DNA from: [Clostridium] saccharolyticum WM1
GTDB lineage: Bacteria; Bacillota; Clostridia; Lachnospirales; Lachnospiraceae
Direction of reading: 5' to 3'
DNA: 64,000 nucleotides
NCBI RefSeq assembly: GCF_000144625.1
Contig: NC_014376.1
Coordinates: 3,410,001 to 3,474,000, forward strand
Part shown: piece by piece, positions 1 through 6,588 of the stretch
How the letters are laid out: each line of letters starts with the position of its first letter
Position numbering within the stretch: position 1 is the stretch's first letter
Notes under the pieces: model-generated
Databases searched by the model: none
What the model was told of the DNA's origin: nothing
The model's input: the letters and a program-made list of their open reading frames with translations, nothing else
Made by a program: the position numbers and the translations under genes

Positions 1-489
1 ATATCCGACAACGGAAGCAAGAGGGGTTCTTATATCATGTGCGAGGTAGGTAAGAGTATCAGATTTTTTCTGAACTTCTATTTCCTTTAAATGCTGTTGT
101 TCTCTATTTTGAGTTTTTAAAAGATTGAGCCAATTTTGCAAATCAGAAAATTCTGTGGGCAATCCGATATCGTCTGCGGAATTATCTAAAACAGAGTCCA
201 GACTGTCCATGATTTTCATAATCTTTCGTGAGGAATTCCATTCAACTCCAATCCATACCAGAAATTGTGATGTTACAATAATAAAGAGAATAACTGCCGG
301 TTCATAGCTATGAATTAAATAAGCTAAATCATAGCCAATCATTCTTTCAAGTATTATATAAAAATTATCCGGATATGCTACCATTATCATAAAATAGCAA
401 ATAGCAAAAATAACTAATATAGCAATTGCCCATACTAAATGCCGAAGTAAAATTGTTTTTTTATATTTTCCTGAAAATTTCTTATTCAA
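1..489 (-). CDS. VanS-like sensor histidine kinase, N-terminal part (cut by window edge)
   Basis: Reading the minus strand from 489 gives 163 codons that run off the window. Two hydrophobic segments (about residues 13-38 and 64-82) flank a short extracytoplasmic stretch, followed by a HAMP-like/coiled linker and the dimerisation box YLAHDIRTPLASVVGY with the phospho-accepting His near residue 151. This box is typical of VanS kinases. The start is a TTG that overlaps the stop of the response regulator upstream (codon order A TTG AAT), so the two are translationally coupled. The partner is the VanR-like regulator at 482-1174. The ATPase domain lies outside the window. VanS-type kinases sense glycopeptides or other cell-wall stress; no van ligase gene is visible here, so the signal is unknown. 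Confidence 0.85.
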   Translation of the reverse strand, partial: MNKKFSGKYKKTILLRHLVWAIAILVIFAICYFMIMVAYPDNFYIILERMIGYDLAYLIHSYEPAVILFIIVTSQFLVWIGVEWNSSRKIMKIMDSLDSVLDNSADDIGLPTEFSDLQNWLNLLKTQNREQQHLKEIEVQKKSDTLTYLAHDIRTPLASVVGY

Positions 490-1174
490 TGATATATCCC
501 ACTCCCCATACAGTTTTTACAAATTTTGGTTTATTTCCGGTATCATATAGTTTCTCTCTTATATGCCTAATTTGAACCATTACTGTATTCCTACTGTTTT
601 TAAAATATTTCTCACCCCATATCTGTTGAAAGAGTTCGTCTGCGCTAAAAACTTTTCCTCTGTTTTTGCACAAAAGCCATAATATAGAAAATTCTGTAGG
701 TGTCAACTTAATTGTTTTACCGTTTAAATTACATTCATGAGAAGTTTTATTAAGAAAAAGTCCCATTACCATAAGTGTTTCCGATGTATTGTTTTCTTTT
801 CCGTCATAATGCTGCACTCGTCTTAATTGAGCCTTTACCCGTGCTACTAATTCAAGTGGCAAGAAAGGTTTTGTAACGTAATCATCTGCTCCCAAAGATA
901 GTCCCGTAACACGATCTATACCCTCTGTTTTGGAAGTGAGCATAATGATAGGATAAGTATACTTTTCTCGGATTAATTTGCACAATTCAAATCCATTTCC
1001 ATCTGGTAACATCACATCTATAATTGCCAGATCAAAACTTTCGTTTTTGATAAGCATAAGTGCGTCCTGTGAAGAATAGCACTTGAACACTTGGAAATTT
1101 TCATTTTGTAAGAACACTTCTATTAAATCAGTAATTTCTTTTTCATCATCAATAATTAGTATTTTCTCATTCAT
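482..1174 (-). CDS. VanR-like OmpR-family response regulator
   Basis: 230 residues, the usual length for an OmpR/PhoB regulator. The receiver domain (about 1-120) has acidic residues D9/D10, phospho-acceptor D53 in IIDVMLPDG, T80 and K102 in DDYVTKPF. The C-terminal winged helix (about 130-229) ends in KTVWGVGYIIE, the same ending style as VanR of the vanA type. It should be phosphorylated by the kinase encoded just downstream and bind DNA near the operon it controls. Its ATG lies inside the last codons of the HTH gene (1167-1352), with GGAGCG as ribosome site, so HTH, regulator and kinase probably form one minus-strand operon. The resemblance to VanR is clear, but glycopeptide resistance is not shown because no resistance ligase or dehydrogenase is present in the window. 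Confidence 0.88.
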   Translation of the reverse strand: MNEKILIIDDEKEITDLIEVFLQNENFQVFKCYSSQDALMLIKNESFDLAIIDVMLPDGNGFELCKLIREKYTYPIIMLTSKTEGIDRVTGLSLGADDYVTKPFLPLELVARVKAQLRRVQHYDGKENNTSETLMVMGLFLNKTSHECNLNGKTIKLTPTEFSILWLLCKNRGKVFSADELFQQIWGEKYFKNSRNTVMVQIRHIREKLYDTGNKPKFVKTVWGVGYIIE

Positions 1175-1352
1175 TATATACGCTCCTTACCTTATATCTT
1201 TTATCTGCGGGCTTTTCTGTATCTTTTGGTATCAGCCACATACGGCCAAACCGCACCACGCCGGGTATACGGTTTTCCTCGCAAAGTTTTTGCACCCGCC
1301 GTTCCGAAATGCCCCATTTTTTCGCTGCTTCCGGGGCAGAAATATAATCCAT
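1167..1352 (-). CDS. Excisionase-like helix-turn-helix protein
   Basis: 61 residues starting MDYISAPEAAKKWGISERRV, a MerR/excisionase-type winged helix of the HTH_17 kind (AAKKWGIS then RRVQKLCEENRIPG, then a VRFGRMWLIP strand). I chose the ATG at 1352 because AAAGGACGGG precedes it; a longer frame to 1439 has no good ribosome site. The last codons overlap the VanR-like gene start. A clear paralogue lies at 8422-8604, so two such proteins flank the recombinase region. Such proteins act as excisionases or as small repressors in mobile elements; here the position as first gene of a regulator operon favours a transcription role. Which of the two is inference. Confidence 0.75.
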   Translation of the reverse strand: MDYISAPEAAKKWGISERRVQKLCEENRIPGVVRFGRMWLIPKDTEKPADKRYKVRSVYNE

Positions 1353-1515
1353 ATTCACCCGTCCTTTCCAAGTCAATAATAATATTGTATACGGACGACC
1401 GAATAATAGCAAGATATTAACCGAGATACCAGTTAGCAAACCAAATGCACATTGCCCCTAGGTATATTGCGTCATTGAAAACTGGACAGCACCCAAGCCT
1501 GCAAATCTTTTATGA

Positions 1516-1695
1516 GCTTGTCACTCTTTTAGACGTATCGCGGTAGACCAATTCTTTTTTCCAAATAAGGAAACGGACAAATACACGCAGCGCAGACAGC
1601 TTGAAAGCCTGCTTGATGATATGAGCGATAAAGGATTGCGGATAGTTACCGCCACGGCAAAAGAGATTAAGGAAGTCGAAACAGATATATTTCCT
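1516..1695 (+). pseudogene. Decayed coding fragment of unknown origin
   Basis: An open frame without a start codon reads on the plus strand from 1516 and contains protein-like sequence (HSFRRIAVDQFFFPNKETDK, then YTQRRQLESLLDDMSDKGLR and IVTATAKEIKEVE). Composition and regular helix pattern look like real protein rather than chance. It has no ATG or ribosome site, begins after a stop and runs into a perfect hairpin at 1696. I do not recognise the family. It is most likely the 3' remnant of an element gene cut off by a rearrangement, and may mark a junction between the VanRS block and the recombinase block. The rest of 1440-2035 holds only the two hairpins listed separately. Confidence 0.4.
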
Positions 1696-1732
1696 AAAGT
1701 CCCTCCAAACCTGTTAAGTTTGGAGGGACTTT
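1696..1732 (+). terminator. Strong hairpin, probable Rho-independent terminator
   Basis: A perfect 15-bp stem: arms at 1696-1710 (AAAGTCCCTCCAAAC) and 1718-1732, loop of 7 bases. A-rich on one side and T-rich on the other, so it could stop transcription from either direction; it separates the minus-strand VanRS operon from the plus-strand recombinase module. Confidence 0.7.
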
Positions 1733-1910
1733 ATATGTGTTGGTCTTTACAGGCTATACCGCTGCGCATCTGCTGCAGCGACATTAGGCCATCTTCATAA
1801 CTAGTTGTTACATAGGTAATTCGTTAAAAAAAGCCTATATTCCTTAGTGGATAACCATGCCTATCAACACGAACCGCCAGAGCGTGTTAAACGTGAAATA
1901 AAGTGCAAGA

Positions 1911-1952
1911 GCGTACCAACGGACAGTCATGTCCATAGGTACGTTCCTTTTT
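1911..1952 (+). terminator. Hairpin with T-run in leader of the sigma-like gene
   Basis: Nested stem: outer arms GCGTACC (1911-1917) and GGTACGT (1938-1944), inner arms GGAC (1921-1924) and GTCC (1931-1934), then a T-rich tail at 1945-1952. It lies about 85 bases before the start at 2036. Either a terminator of upstream transcription or an attenuator of the sigma-like gene. Confidence 0.5.
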
Positions 1953-2035
1953 TGCATAAAATTATTCCCCGGTGCCGGTCACCGCCTCTTGTCCTTCGTT
2001 TTCAATCACATTTTGAAAATTTGGAGGACAAGCAT

Positions 2036-2449
2036 ATGTCAGAGAACAAAAAATATACCATCGTTATAAAAAAACAGCGTGTAGAGGTCAGCGAGGCCGT
2101 CTACCGTGCCTACCATAAAGAGCGTGAAGCGGAGCGCTATCAGAACAAGCTGATTCGCCAGAATGAGCTGTCGCTGGAGCGGTTCCATGAAGATGGTGTT
2201 AACATCGATTACCTCATCGTCCGTGTTCAACCGGACATCGTGGACAGGCTCGTTCATCAGGAGCAGCTGGAGGCATTGTGGATTGCACTTCAATCCCTGC
2301 CGGAGGATGAACGCTCTCTCATTGATGAAATATTCTTCAATGAGAGAAGTGAGTCACAAGTTGCCAAAAGCATTGGTATTAACCAATCTACGGTCAATCG
2401 CAGGCTCTCAAAGGTTTTATCCAAGCTAAAAAATTTGATGGAAATTTAG
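2036..2449 (+). CDS. Small sigma-70-like / phage-type HTH regulator
   Basis: 137 residues. The ATG at 2036 follows TTGGAGGACAAGCAT; the frame is open to 1847 but upstream has no ribosome site. The N-terminal half is charged and helical with a VYRAYHKEREAERYQNKLIR segment. The C-terminal part (about 85-137) reads LQSLPEDERSLIDEIFF followed by ESQVAKSIGINQSTVNRRLS, the form of a sigma region 4 helix-turn-helix. There is no clear region 2, so it is probably an autonomous region-4-like regulator rather than a full sigma factor. Proteins of this kind are frequent in Gram-positive integrative elements. It sits at the head of the recombinase module and ahead of the structured region at 2531-2916; a role in element gene expression is inference. 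Confidence 0.75.
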   Translation: MSENKKYTIVIKKQRVEVSEAVYRAYHKEREAERYQNKLIRQNELSLERFHEDGVNIDYLIVRVQPDIVDRLVHQEQLEALWIALQSLPEDERSLIDEIFFNERSESQVAKSIGINQSTVNRRLSKVLSKLKNLMEI

Positions 2450-2464
2450 TCTTTTGGCGCATAG

Positions 2465-2505
2465 CCCCCCTCGCTTTTTCCTTTATAGAAGTGAGGGGGA
2501 TTTTT
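2465..2505 (+). terminator. Terminator after the sigma-like gene
   Basis: Stem CCCCCTC (2466-2472) with GAGGGGG (2493-2499), extended inside by CTT/AAG, followed by ATTTTTA. It starts 16 bases after the stop codon. Confidence 0.8.
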
Positions 2506-2530
2506 ATCTCTCTCGTGTTCCTTGAAAAAC

Positions 2531-2916
2531 ACCGAGCCATTCGGTCATATCCAGCAGCTTAAATACGTTAGCTGTTCAGCTCCGATGAGGGGAAAGCGGC
2601 TTTGGAGGACACGCCAAGACCACCTGCGGATAGGCCAGAGCTATCCGTCAAACCGATAGCATCAAAGGTGCCAAGCGAGAAATGTCCGTCCGAGAAGCAA
2701 TCCGTGGTGGATTGCCCCGCCATGACCCGAACAGCCTACAATGATACTTCTGCATAGCCACAGACATCGCAATGGGTGCAGCCGCCGGAGAACCCGGCGG
2801 GGGTGAGAGTCCCATGACAGCCATATGCCACGCTTGCGTGACGTTAACCACTGGCTGGTTTAAGCTGGCTGCCCAAAGGACGGAATCGTCCTTAACCGCA
2901 GGCATTCTGCCTGTGG
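2531..2916 (+). ncRNA. Candidate structured non-coding RNA
   Basis: About 390 bases without a credible gene but packed with hairpins, all supported by exact or near-exact arms: 2531-2535/2541-2545 (ACCGA), 2553-2559/2570-2576, 2640-2645/2655-2660 (GCTATC), 2697-2703/2709-2715 (GCAATCC), 2782-2788/2794-2800 (CCGCCGG) enclosed by 2772-2776/2811-2815 (ATGGG), 2829-2833/2836-2840 (CACGC), 2846-2850/2856-2860 (AACCA), 2876-2882/2887-2893 (AAGGACG) and 2896-2903/2909-2916 (CCGCAGGC, one G-T pair). The block starts just after the terminator of the sigma-like gene and precedes the MazF-like gene. I cannot assign it to a known class. Alternatives are an origin of transfer, a recombination region, or a very long 5' leader of the toxin gene. 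Strand is assumed from the neighbours. Confidence 0.5.
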
Positions 2917-2994
2917 TGTTCTGCTTCGGGAAGTAGTGTCGAATAGAAGCAGCAGAAAACGAAGAACAAGAGTTTTGTTATATTAGAAACTATG

Positions 2995-3042
2995 AGGACA
3001 GCCGCCCTGCGGGTAAATCCTGTCAAAAGCGGCGGCTGTCCT
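2995..3042 (+). promoter_or_regulatory. Long inverted repeat in the MazF-like gene leader
   Basis: Perfect 12-bp arms AGGACAGCCGCC (2995-3006) and its complement at 3031-3042, loop of 24 bases, followed by TATCCTTG rather than a T-run. It ends 46 bases before the ATG of the toxin gene. It may be a leader stem that limits toxin expression or the last element of the structured region. Confidence 0.55.
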
Positions 3043-3087
3043 TATCCTTGTGGTATAACATCAATTCACGCAAAGGAGGAATGCAAA

Positions 3088-3468
3088 ATGCGTATTCATA
3101 AAGGTGATATATTCTACGCCGATTTAACGCCGGTGGTAGGCTGTGAGCAGGGCGGCATCCGACCGGTGCTGATTATCCAAAACGATATTGGAAACCGCTA
3201 CAGCCCCACCGTTATCGTGGCCGCCATCACCAGCCGTACCGAAAAAAGTCATTTGCCTACCCATATCAAGCTGTGCAGCCAGCAGTATGGGCTGCGGGAG
3301 AATTCTCTTGTGCTGTTAGAGCAGGTGCGAACCATTGACCGTTCCCGCCTGCATGAGTACATAGGTCATTTGAGCGATTCGCAGATGCAGCAGGTCAATG
3401 AAGCCTTAGCCGTGAGCTTTGGTCTGGATGCCCTGCTGCCGGAAACGCAAATGAGCCTGAGTTTGTGA
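3088..3468 (+). CDS. MazF/PemK-family endoribonuclease toxin-like protein
   Basis: 126 residues beginning MRIHKGDIFYADLTPVVGCE, with the family pattern GDIFYADLTPVVG..GG.RPVLIIQND (N-terminal barrel) and TVIVAAITSR, then LVLLEQVRTIDRSRL. The conserved Arg in GGIRPV and the Thr/Ser of AAITSR correspond to the catalytic surface of MazF-type mRNA interferases. The start at 3088 follows AAAGGAGG. No antitoxin gene of the MazE type lies directly upstream; instead there is the structured region and a stem at 2995-3042. Downstream, 17 bases away, is the truncated resolvase gene. In Gram-positive elements such genes often sit ahead of serine recombinases. It may stabilise the element or act as a regulator; absence of a paired antitoxin makes a standard toxin-antitoxin role uncertain. 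Confidence 0.85.
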   Translation: MRIHKGDIFYADLTPVVGCEQGGIRPVLIIQNDIGNRYSPTVIVAAITSRTEKSHLPTHIKLCSQQYGLRENSLVLLEQVRTIDRSRLHEYIGHLSDSQMQQVNEALAVSFGLDALLPETQMSLSL

Positions 3469-3484
3469 AAGGAGGAAGTTTTCT

Positions 3485-3847
3485 ATGGATAAAAAATCCG
3501 CTTGGATTTACTGCCGCATTGATGCGCCGGAGGATATCCACGGTGCTTTGAAAGGGCAATATGAAAGACTGGAAACCTATGCCACACAGATGGGCTTTAC
3601 CGTTGTTGGTTCTTCACAGGACTTGGGCAGCGGCCTTAGCTTCGACCGCCCCGGCCTGCAGGCTGTTCTGGAAGCGGCAAAAAACGGGAGCTTTCAGGTT
3701 TTACTGGTGGATTCGATAAGCCGGGTCGGGCGGAATATGGCAAAGACTATCAGCTTTATTCAAACAATCAGCGGCTGCGGAATCAATATTTACTCTCCGA
3801 TGGAGGGCGAAATCAAGCTGTCTGATTTTGCAATGCCGCCGTTTTAA
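3485..3847 (+). CDS. Short resolvase-fold protein lacking the catalytic serine
   Basis: 120 residues with the fold of the serine recombinase catalytic domain only: WIYCRIDAPED at the N-terminus, then VVGSSQDLGSGLSFDRPGLQ and VLLVDSISRVGRNMAKTISF. In active enzymes the first motif is YxRVS; here the position of the nucleophilic Ser is Asp13 (CRID). The arginines of the SRVGRN motif remain. There is no DNA-binding domain. The start follows GAAAGGAGGAAG. The protein is likely catalytically dead and may be a directionality or assembly partner for the large recombinases downstream, or a modulator of their tetramer. That role is inference; the missing serine is visible. Confidence 0.8.
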   Translation: MDKKSAWIYCRIDAPEDIHGALKGQYERLETYATQMGFTVVGSSQDLGSGLSFDRPGLQAVLEAAKNGSFQVLLVDSISRVGRNMAKTISFIQTISGCGINIYSPMEGEIKLSDFAMPPF

Positions 3848-3868
3848 ATTGCGATAGGAGGAAATGCT

Positions 3869-4024
3869 ATGACGAAAACAGAACCGGTCAATGAAGTCCG
3901 CTATTTAATGGCACACAACTTCCTCACCTATCTTCTGGAGCAAGGTAAAATCACCCTTAAAGAATTTGAGATTGCAGATGGGTTTGTGGTCGAAAAATAC
4001 AAGCCGAGGCTTCGGATTATTTAG
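3869..4024 (+). CDS. 51-residue SHOCT-like protein
   Basis: A small gene missed by length filters: MTKTEPVNEVRYLMAHNFLT, then YLLEQGKITLKEFEIADGFV and a basic tail ending KPRLRII. The middle resembles the SHOCT motif (LL..G.IT..EFE), a short helical pair found at ends of many bacterial proteins. ATAGGAGGAAATGCT gives a good ribosome site. It lies 21 bases after the dead resolvase and before the first large recombinase, same strand, so it belongs to the module. Function unknown; similar small proteins with an N-terminal HNFLTYLL helix are commonly next to element recombinases, suggesting an accessory role. Confidence 0.7.
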   Translation: MTKTEPVNEVRYLMAHNFLTYLLEQGKITLKEFEIADGFVVEKYKPRLRII

Positions 4025-4063
4025 TGGAAATAGTGATAGCTATGTCTGCATCTATGTGGTATC

Positions 4064-4099
4064 GTGTGTGCTAATACCGAAAAGGTATTGAACTCACAC
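4064..4099 (+). promoter_or_regulatory. Interrupted inverted repeat before the first large recombinase
   Basis: Inner arms AATACC (4073-4078) and GGTATT (4084-4089) with outer GTGTG (4064-4068) and CACAC (4095-4099). It precedes the small leader frame at 4117. Could be an operator for recombinase control or an RNA stem. Confidence 0.4.
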
Positions 4100-4116
4100 G
4101 AAAGGAGTTGTCACAC

Positions 4117-4179
4117 ATGAAACTACGAAAACCAAAGGAGGTGCCGCCATGCCGCAGGTACAGGTTATCAAACCGGTAA
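4117..4179 (+). CDS. Putative 20-residue leader peptide overlapping the recombinase start
   Basis: ATG at 4117 preceded by GAAAGGAGTTG, reading MKLRKPKEVPPCRRYRLSNR and stopping at 4179. Its own codons contain the AAAGGAGGTG ribosome site of the recombinase (start 4149), so ribosomes translating the leader cross that site. This arrangement suggests translational coupling or control of recombinase dose. The peptide itself is probably not functional beyond this. Moderate confidence, because short frames with a good site also occur by chance. Confidence 0.4.
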   Translation: MKLRKPKEVPPCRRYRLSNR

Positions 4180-5723
4180 ACGCCATTTACCGCTATGCGC
4201 CGACCAAGCTGCGTGTCTGCGCCTACGCCAGAGTCAGCAGCGATTCGGCAGACCAGCTGAATTCCTTTTCCGTACAGATGGAGCATTACACCTCCCTGAT
4301 TGCCGGAAATGATGAATGGGAGCTGGTGGATATTTATGCCGATGAGGGCATCACCGGAACCCGGTCGGACAAGCGGGAGGAATTTCAGCGGATGCTTTCC
4401 GACTGCAGGAAAGGCAAAATTGACCGCATCCTTGTAAAATCCGTTTCCCGGTTTGCAAGGAACATCCACGACTGCCTCTCCACTGTCCGGGAGCTGAAAG
4501 CCCTCGGCATCGAGGTGGACTTTGAAGAAGATGGCCTCAAGACAGCCGATATGCACGATGAGATGATGATCGGAGCTTTCAGCTCCATCGCTCAGGAGGA
4601 ATCCACCTCCATCTCCAACAATATGCACTGGAGCTACGCCCGGAGGATGCAAAACGGTAGCTTCACTTGCTGCTGCGCTCCCTACGGATACGACCTTGTG
4701 GACAATACACTGATTCCCAATCCCAAGGAAGCAACGATAGTGCGCCGGATATTCGGGAGCTACCTCTCCGGCAAAAGTATGGAGAAAATAGCAGATGAAT
4801 TGAACGCCGATGGCGTTCCCTGCAAGAATGGTGAGATAAAATGGCTGTATACTGCAGTCAGCTATATTCTCAAAAGTGAGCGTTACATCGGCGATGCCCT
4901 GCTGCAGAAATCCTACACCACCGACACCATGCCCTTTCTAACCAAGCGCAACAAAGGCGAACGTGACCGCTATTATATCACCAGCTCCCATGAGTCTCTC
5001 ATCAGCCGGTCGGAGTTTGAAAAGGTACAACAGCTGATGAAAACCCGTAACGCCCTCTGCCCAAGCAAGGGGCGTGGCAGGCAGTACGTTTTCTCCTTGA
5101 AAATCAAGTGCGGGAAATGCGGTACAAGCTTCTCCCGCAGGGTGACCAATGGCAAAACCTATTGGGTCTGCCATAAGCACTTCCGCAGCAAGGAGCTGTG
5201 CAAAATTCGCCAAATCCGAGAGGATGCCATTATACAGGCATTTATCCGAATGGTTAACAAGCTAAAACAGAACAGCCGCTATATTCTTTCCCCCGCTTTA
5301 AAAGAGCTAATGGATCTCAAGTCTAAAGTCACCATGAGCGATGCAAAAGTCGGAAGCATCAACAAGGAAATGGCAGAACTCACCAAGCAGAGTCTGGTAC
5401 TGAATCGTCTCAGGACGAAAGGTTACATGGACTCTGCTATTTTTATGCAGAAAAATAATGAAATCAACCAGCAACTTGACCTCCTGAAGCGCAACCGCCG
5501 CAGACTACTGGAAAGTGATGCGGACGATGAGATGATTTCCGACTGCAGGCTGCTGATTGAACTAATGGAACAAGGAGTACCGTACCTGACCGGCTTTGAC
5601 GAAACCTTGTTTCACAGCATCGTCAATCAAATTGTTGTCACCGAGCAGAATAAGTTGAAATTCTGCCTGATCGGTGGCTTTACCTTTACCGAGCAGCTGC
5701 CAAAGGAGGTGTTCGGACGATGA
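4149..5723 (+). CDS. Large serine recombinase (full length, first copy)
   Basis: 524 residues. The N-terminal resolvase domain (about 20-165) has the nucleophile Ser30 in YARVSSDS, IYADEGITGTRSDKREEF, and LVKSVSRFARN. The recombinase DNA-binding domain follows (about 170-290; PYGYDLVDN, IVRRIFGSYLSGKSMEKIA, YIGDALLQKSY). A zinc-ribbon region has paired cysteines (CGKCGTSF ... WVCHKH ... LC), then a coiled coil (about 390-450). This is a phiC31/TnpX-like integrase that cuts and rejoins att sites. It overlaps the following gene by four bases (ATGA), and the module order argues that both full recombinases and the half recombinase act together. Its high GC differs sharply from the AT-rich DNA on both sides. 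Confidence 0.93.
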   Translation: MPQVQVIKPVNAIYRYAPTKLRVCAYARVSSDSADQLNSFSVQMEHYTSLIAGNDEWELVDIYADEGITGTRSDKREEFQRMLSDCRKGKIDRILVKSVSRFARNIHDCLSTVRELKALGIEVDFEEDGLKTADMHDEMMIGAFSSIAQEESTSISNNMHWSYARRMQNGSFTCCCAPYGYDLVDNTLIPNPKEATIVRRIFGSYLSGKSMEKIADELNADGVPCKNGEIKWLYTAVSYILKSERYIGDALLQKSYTTDTMPFLTKRNKGERDRYYITSSHESLISRSEFEKVQQLMKTRNALCPSKGRGRQYVFSLKIKCGKCGTSFSRRVTNGKTYWVCHKHFRSKELCKIRQIREDAIIQAFIRMVNKLKQNSRYILSPALKELMDLKSKVTMSDAKVGSINKEMAELTKQSLVLNRLRTKGYMDSAIFMQKNNEINQQLDLLKRNRRRLLESDADDEMISDCRLLIELMEQGVPYLTGFDETLFHSIVNQIVVTEQNKLKFCLIGGFTFTEQLPKEVFGR

Positions 5724-6583
5724 AGAAAAACCGATACCTTCCATTCGGCTATCACATTCAAAATGGTACGCTGTGCATCCATGAAGCGGAAGCCGCTGTG
5801 GTACGGCAAGTTTTTGAGGATTACCAAGCCGGAACGTCTTATCGCCGGATTGCCGAAAGCCTCGCTGCCAAAGGCATTCCCTATATGGAGAATCGCACGG
5901 ACTGGAACAAGCACATGGCCAAGCGGATGCTGGAGAATTCACGCTACTGCGGCAGTGATGACTTCCCGCAGATTATCTCTGCCGACACGTTCGAGGCTGT
6001 GGCCGCCCTAATCGGGCAGAAAAGCCAAGGGGAGTCTTTATCCGAGGAACTGGACAGCATCCGCAGTAAAGCGGTTTGTGGGGCTTGTGGAGCCAAATAC
6101 AAAAGGGATGGCAGAAGCAAGAAATATGAAGCGTGGTGCTGCTCCGCCGAGGGGCGCATTACACCCAAGAGAATCACAGACCAAGCCCTGCTGGAGAGCG
6201 TAACAGCAATCCTGAACACCATCATCCGTGAGCCGAGCCAGCTGGAGCTTTCTTCACCGCACCGGGAGAACTATTCCCTCGACGTTGCCCGTACGGAAAA
6301 CCAAATCAACCGGGAGCTTGAAAAAAGCGAGGTGGACAGCGACTACACCAAGCTGCTGATATTCGGCTGTGCCGCTGCAAAATATGAGGCCTGTACTGAT
6401 ACGGAGCCGGAATACTTAACCCGCCGGTTGCTGGCGATATTCGAGAAACAGCCGCTGTTGGAGGATTATTCAATCGGATTATTTGAGGATACCGTCAAGC
6501 AGGTGGTCATTGATGCGGACGGCAGCCTGTGGTTGCGGATGATCAACGGAAAGCTAATTCAAAATCAGGCCGGAAAGGAGTAA
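5720..6583 (+). CDS. Recombinase half without catalytic domain
   Basis: 287 residues that start directly at the recombinase DNA-binding domain (MKKNRYLPFGYHIQNGTLCI, AAVVRQVFEDYQAGTSYRRI, then MENSRYCG-type motif as MLENSRYCGSDDFP) followed by a zinc ribbon (CGACGAKYKRDGR ... WCCSAEGRI) and a helical C-terminus. The resolvase fold with its serine is absent. GGAGGTG and the four-base overlap with the gene before show that this is its natural start, not a broken frame. It should bind DNA or the other recombinases but not cut. Together with the catalytic-fold-only protein at 3485-3847 it looks like a recombinase split into two pieces, although both pieces have been altered. Function as targeting or directionality factor is inference. 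Confidence 0.85.
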   Translation: MKKNRYLPFGYHIQNGTLCIHEAEAAVVRQVFEDYQAGTSYRRIAESLAAKGIPYMENRTDWNKHMAKRMLENSRYCGSDDFPQIISADTFEAVAALIGQKSQGESLSEELDSIRSKAVCGACGAKYKRDGRSKKYEAWCCSAEGRITPKRITDQALLESVTAILNTIIREPSQLELSSPHRENYSLDVARTENQINRELEKSEVDSDYTKLLIFGCAAAKYEACTDTEPEYLTRRLLAIFEKQPLLEDYSIGLFEDTVKQVVIDADGSLWLRMINGKLIQNQAGKE

Positions 6584-6588
6584 CCGCC

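Noticed and set aside
2648..2905. 85-residue frame on the minus strand inside the structured region
   Set aside because: No ribosome site and composition shaped by hairpins; the stems explain the sequence better.
2465..3042. Group II intron
   Set aside because: No domain V sequence, no reverse transcriptase gene and no GTGYG-type 5' boundary could be seen.
3088..3468. Complete MazEF toxin-antitoxin pair
   Set aside because: No MazE-like antitoxin frame precedes the toxin-like gene; only the structured region is there.
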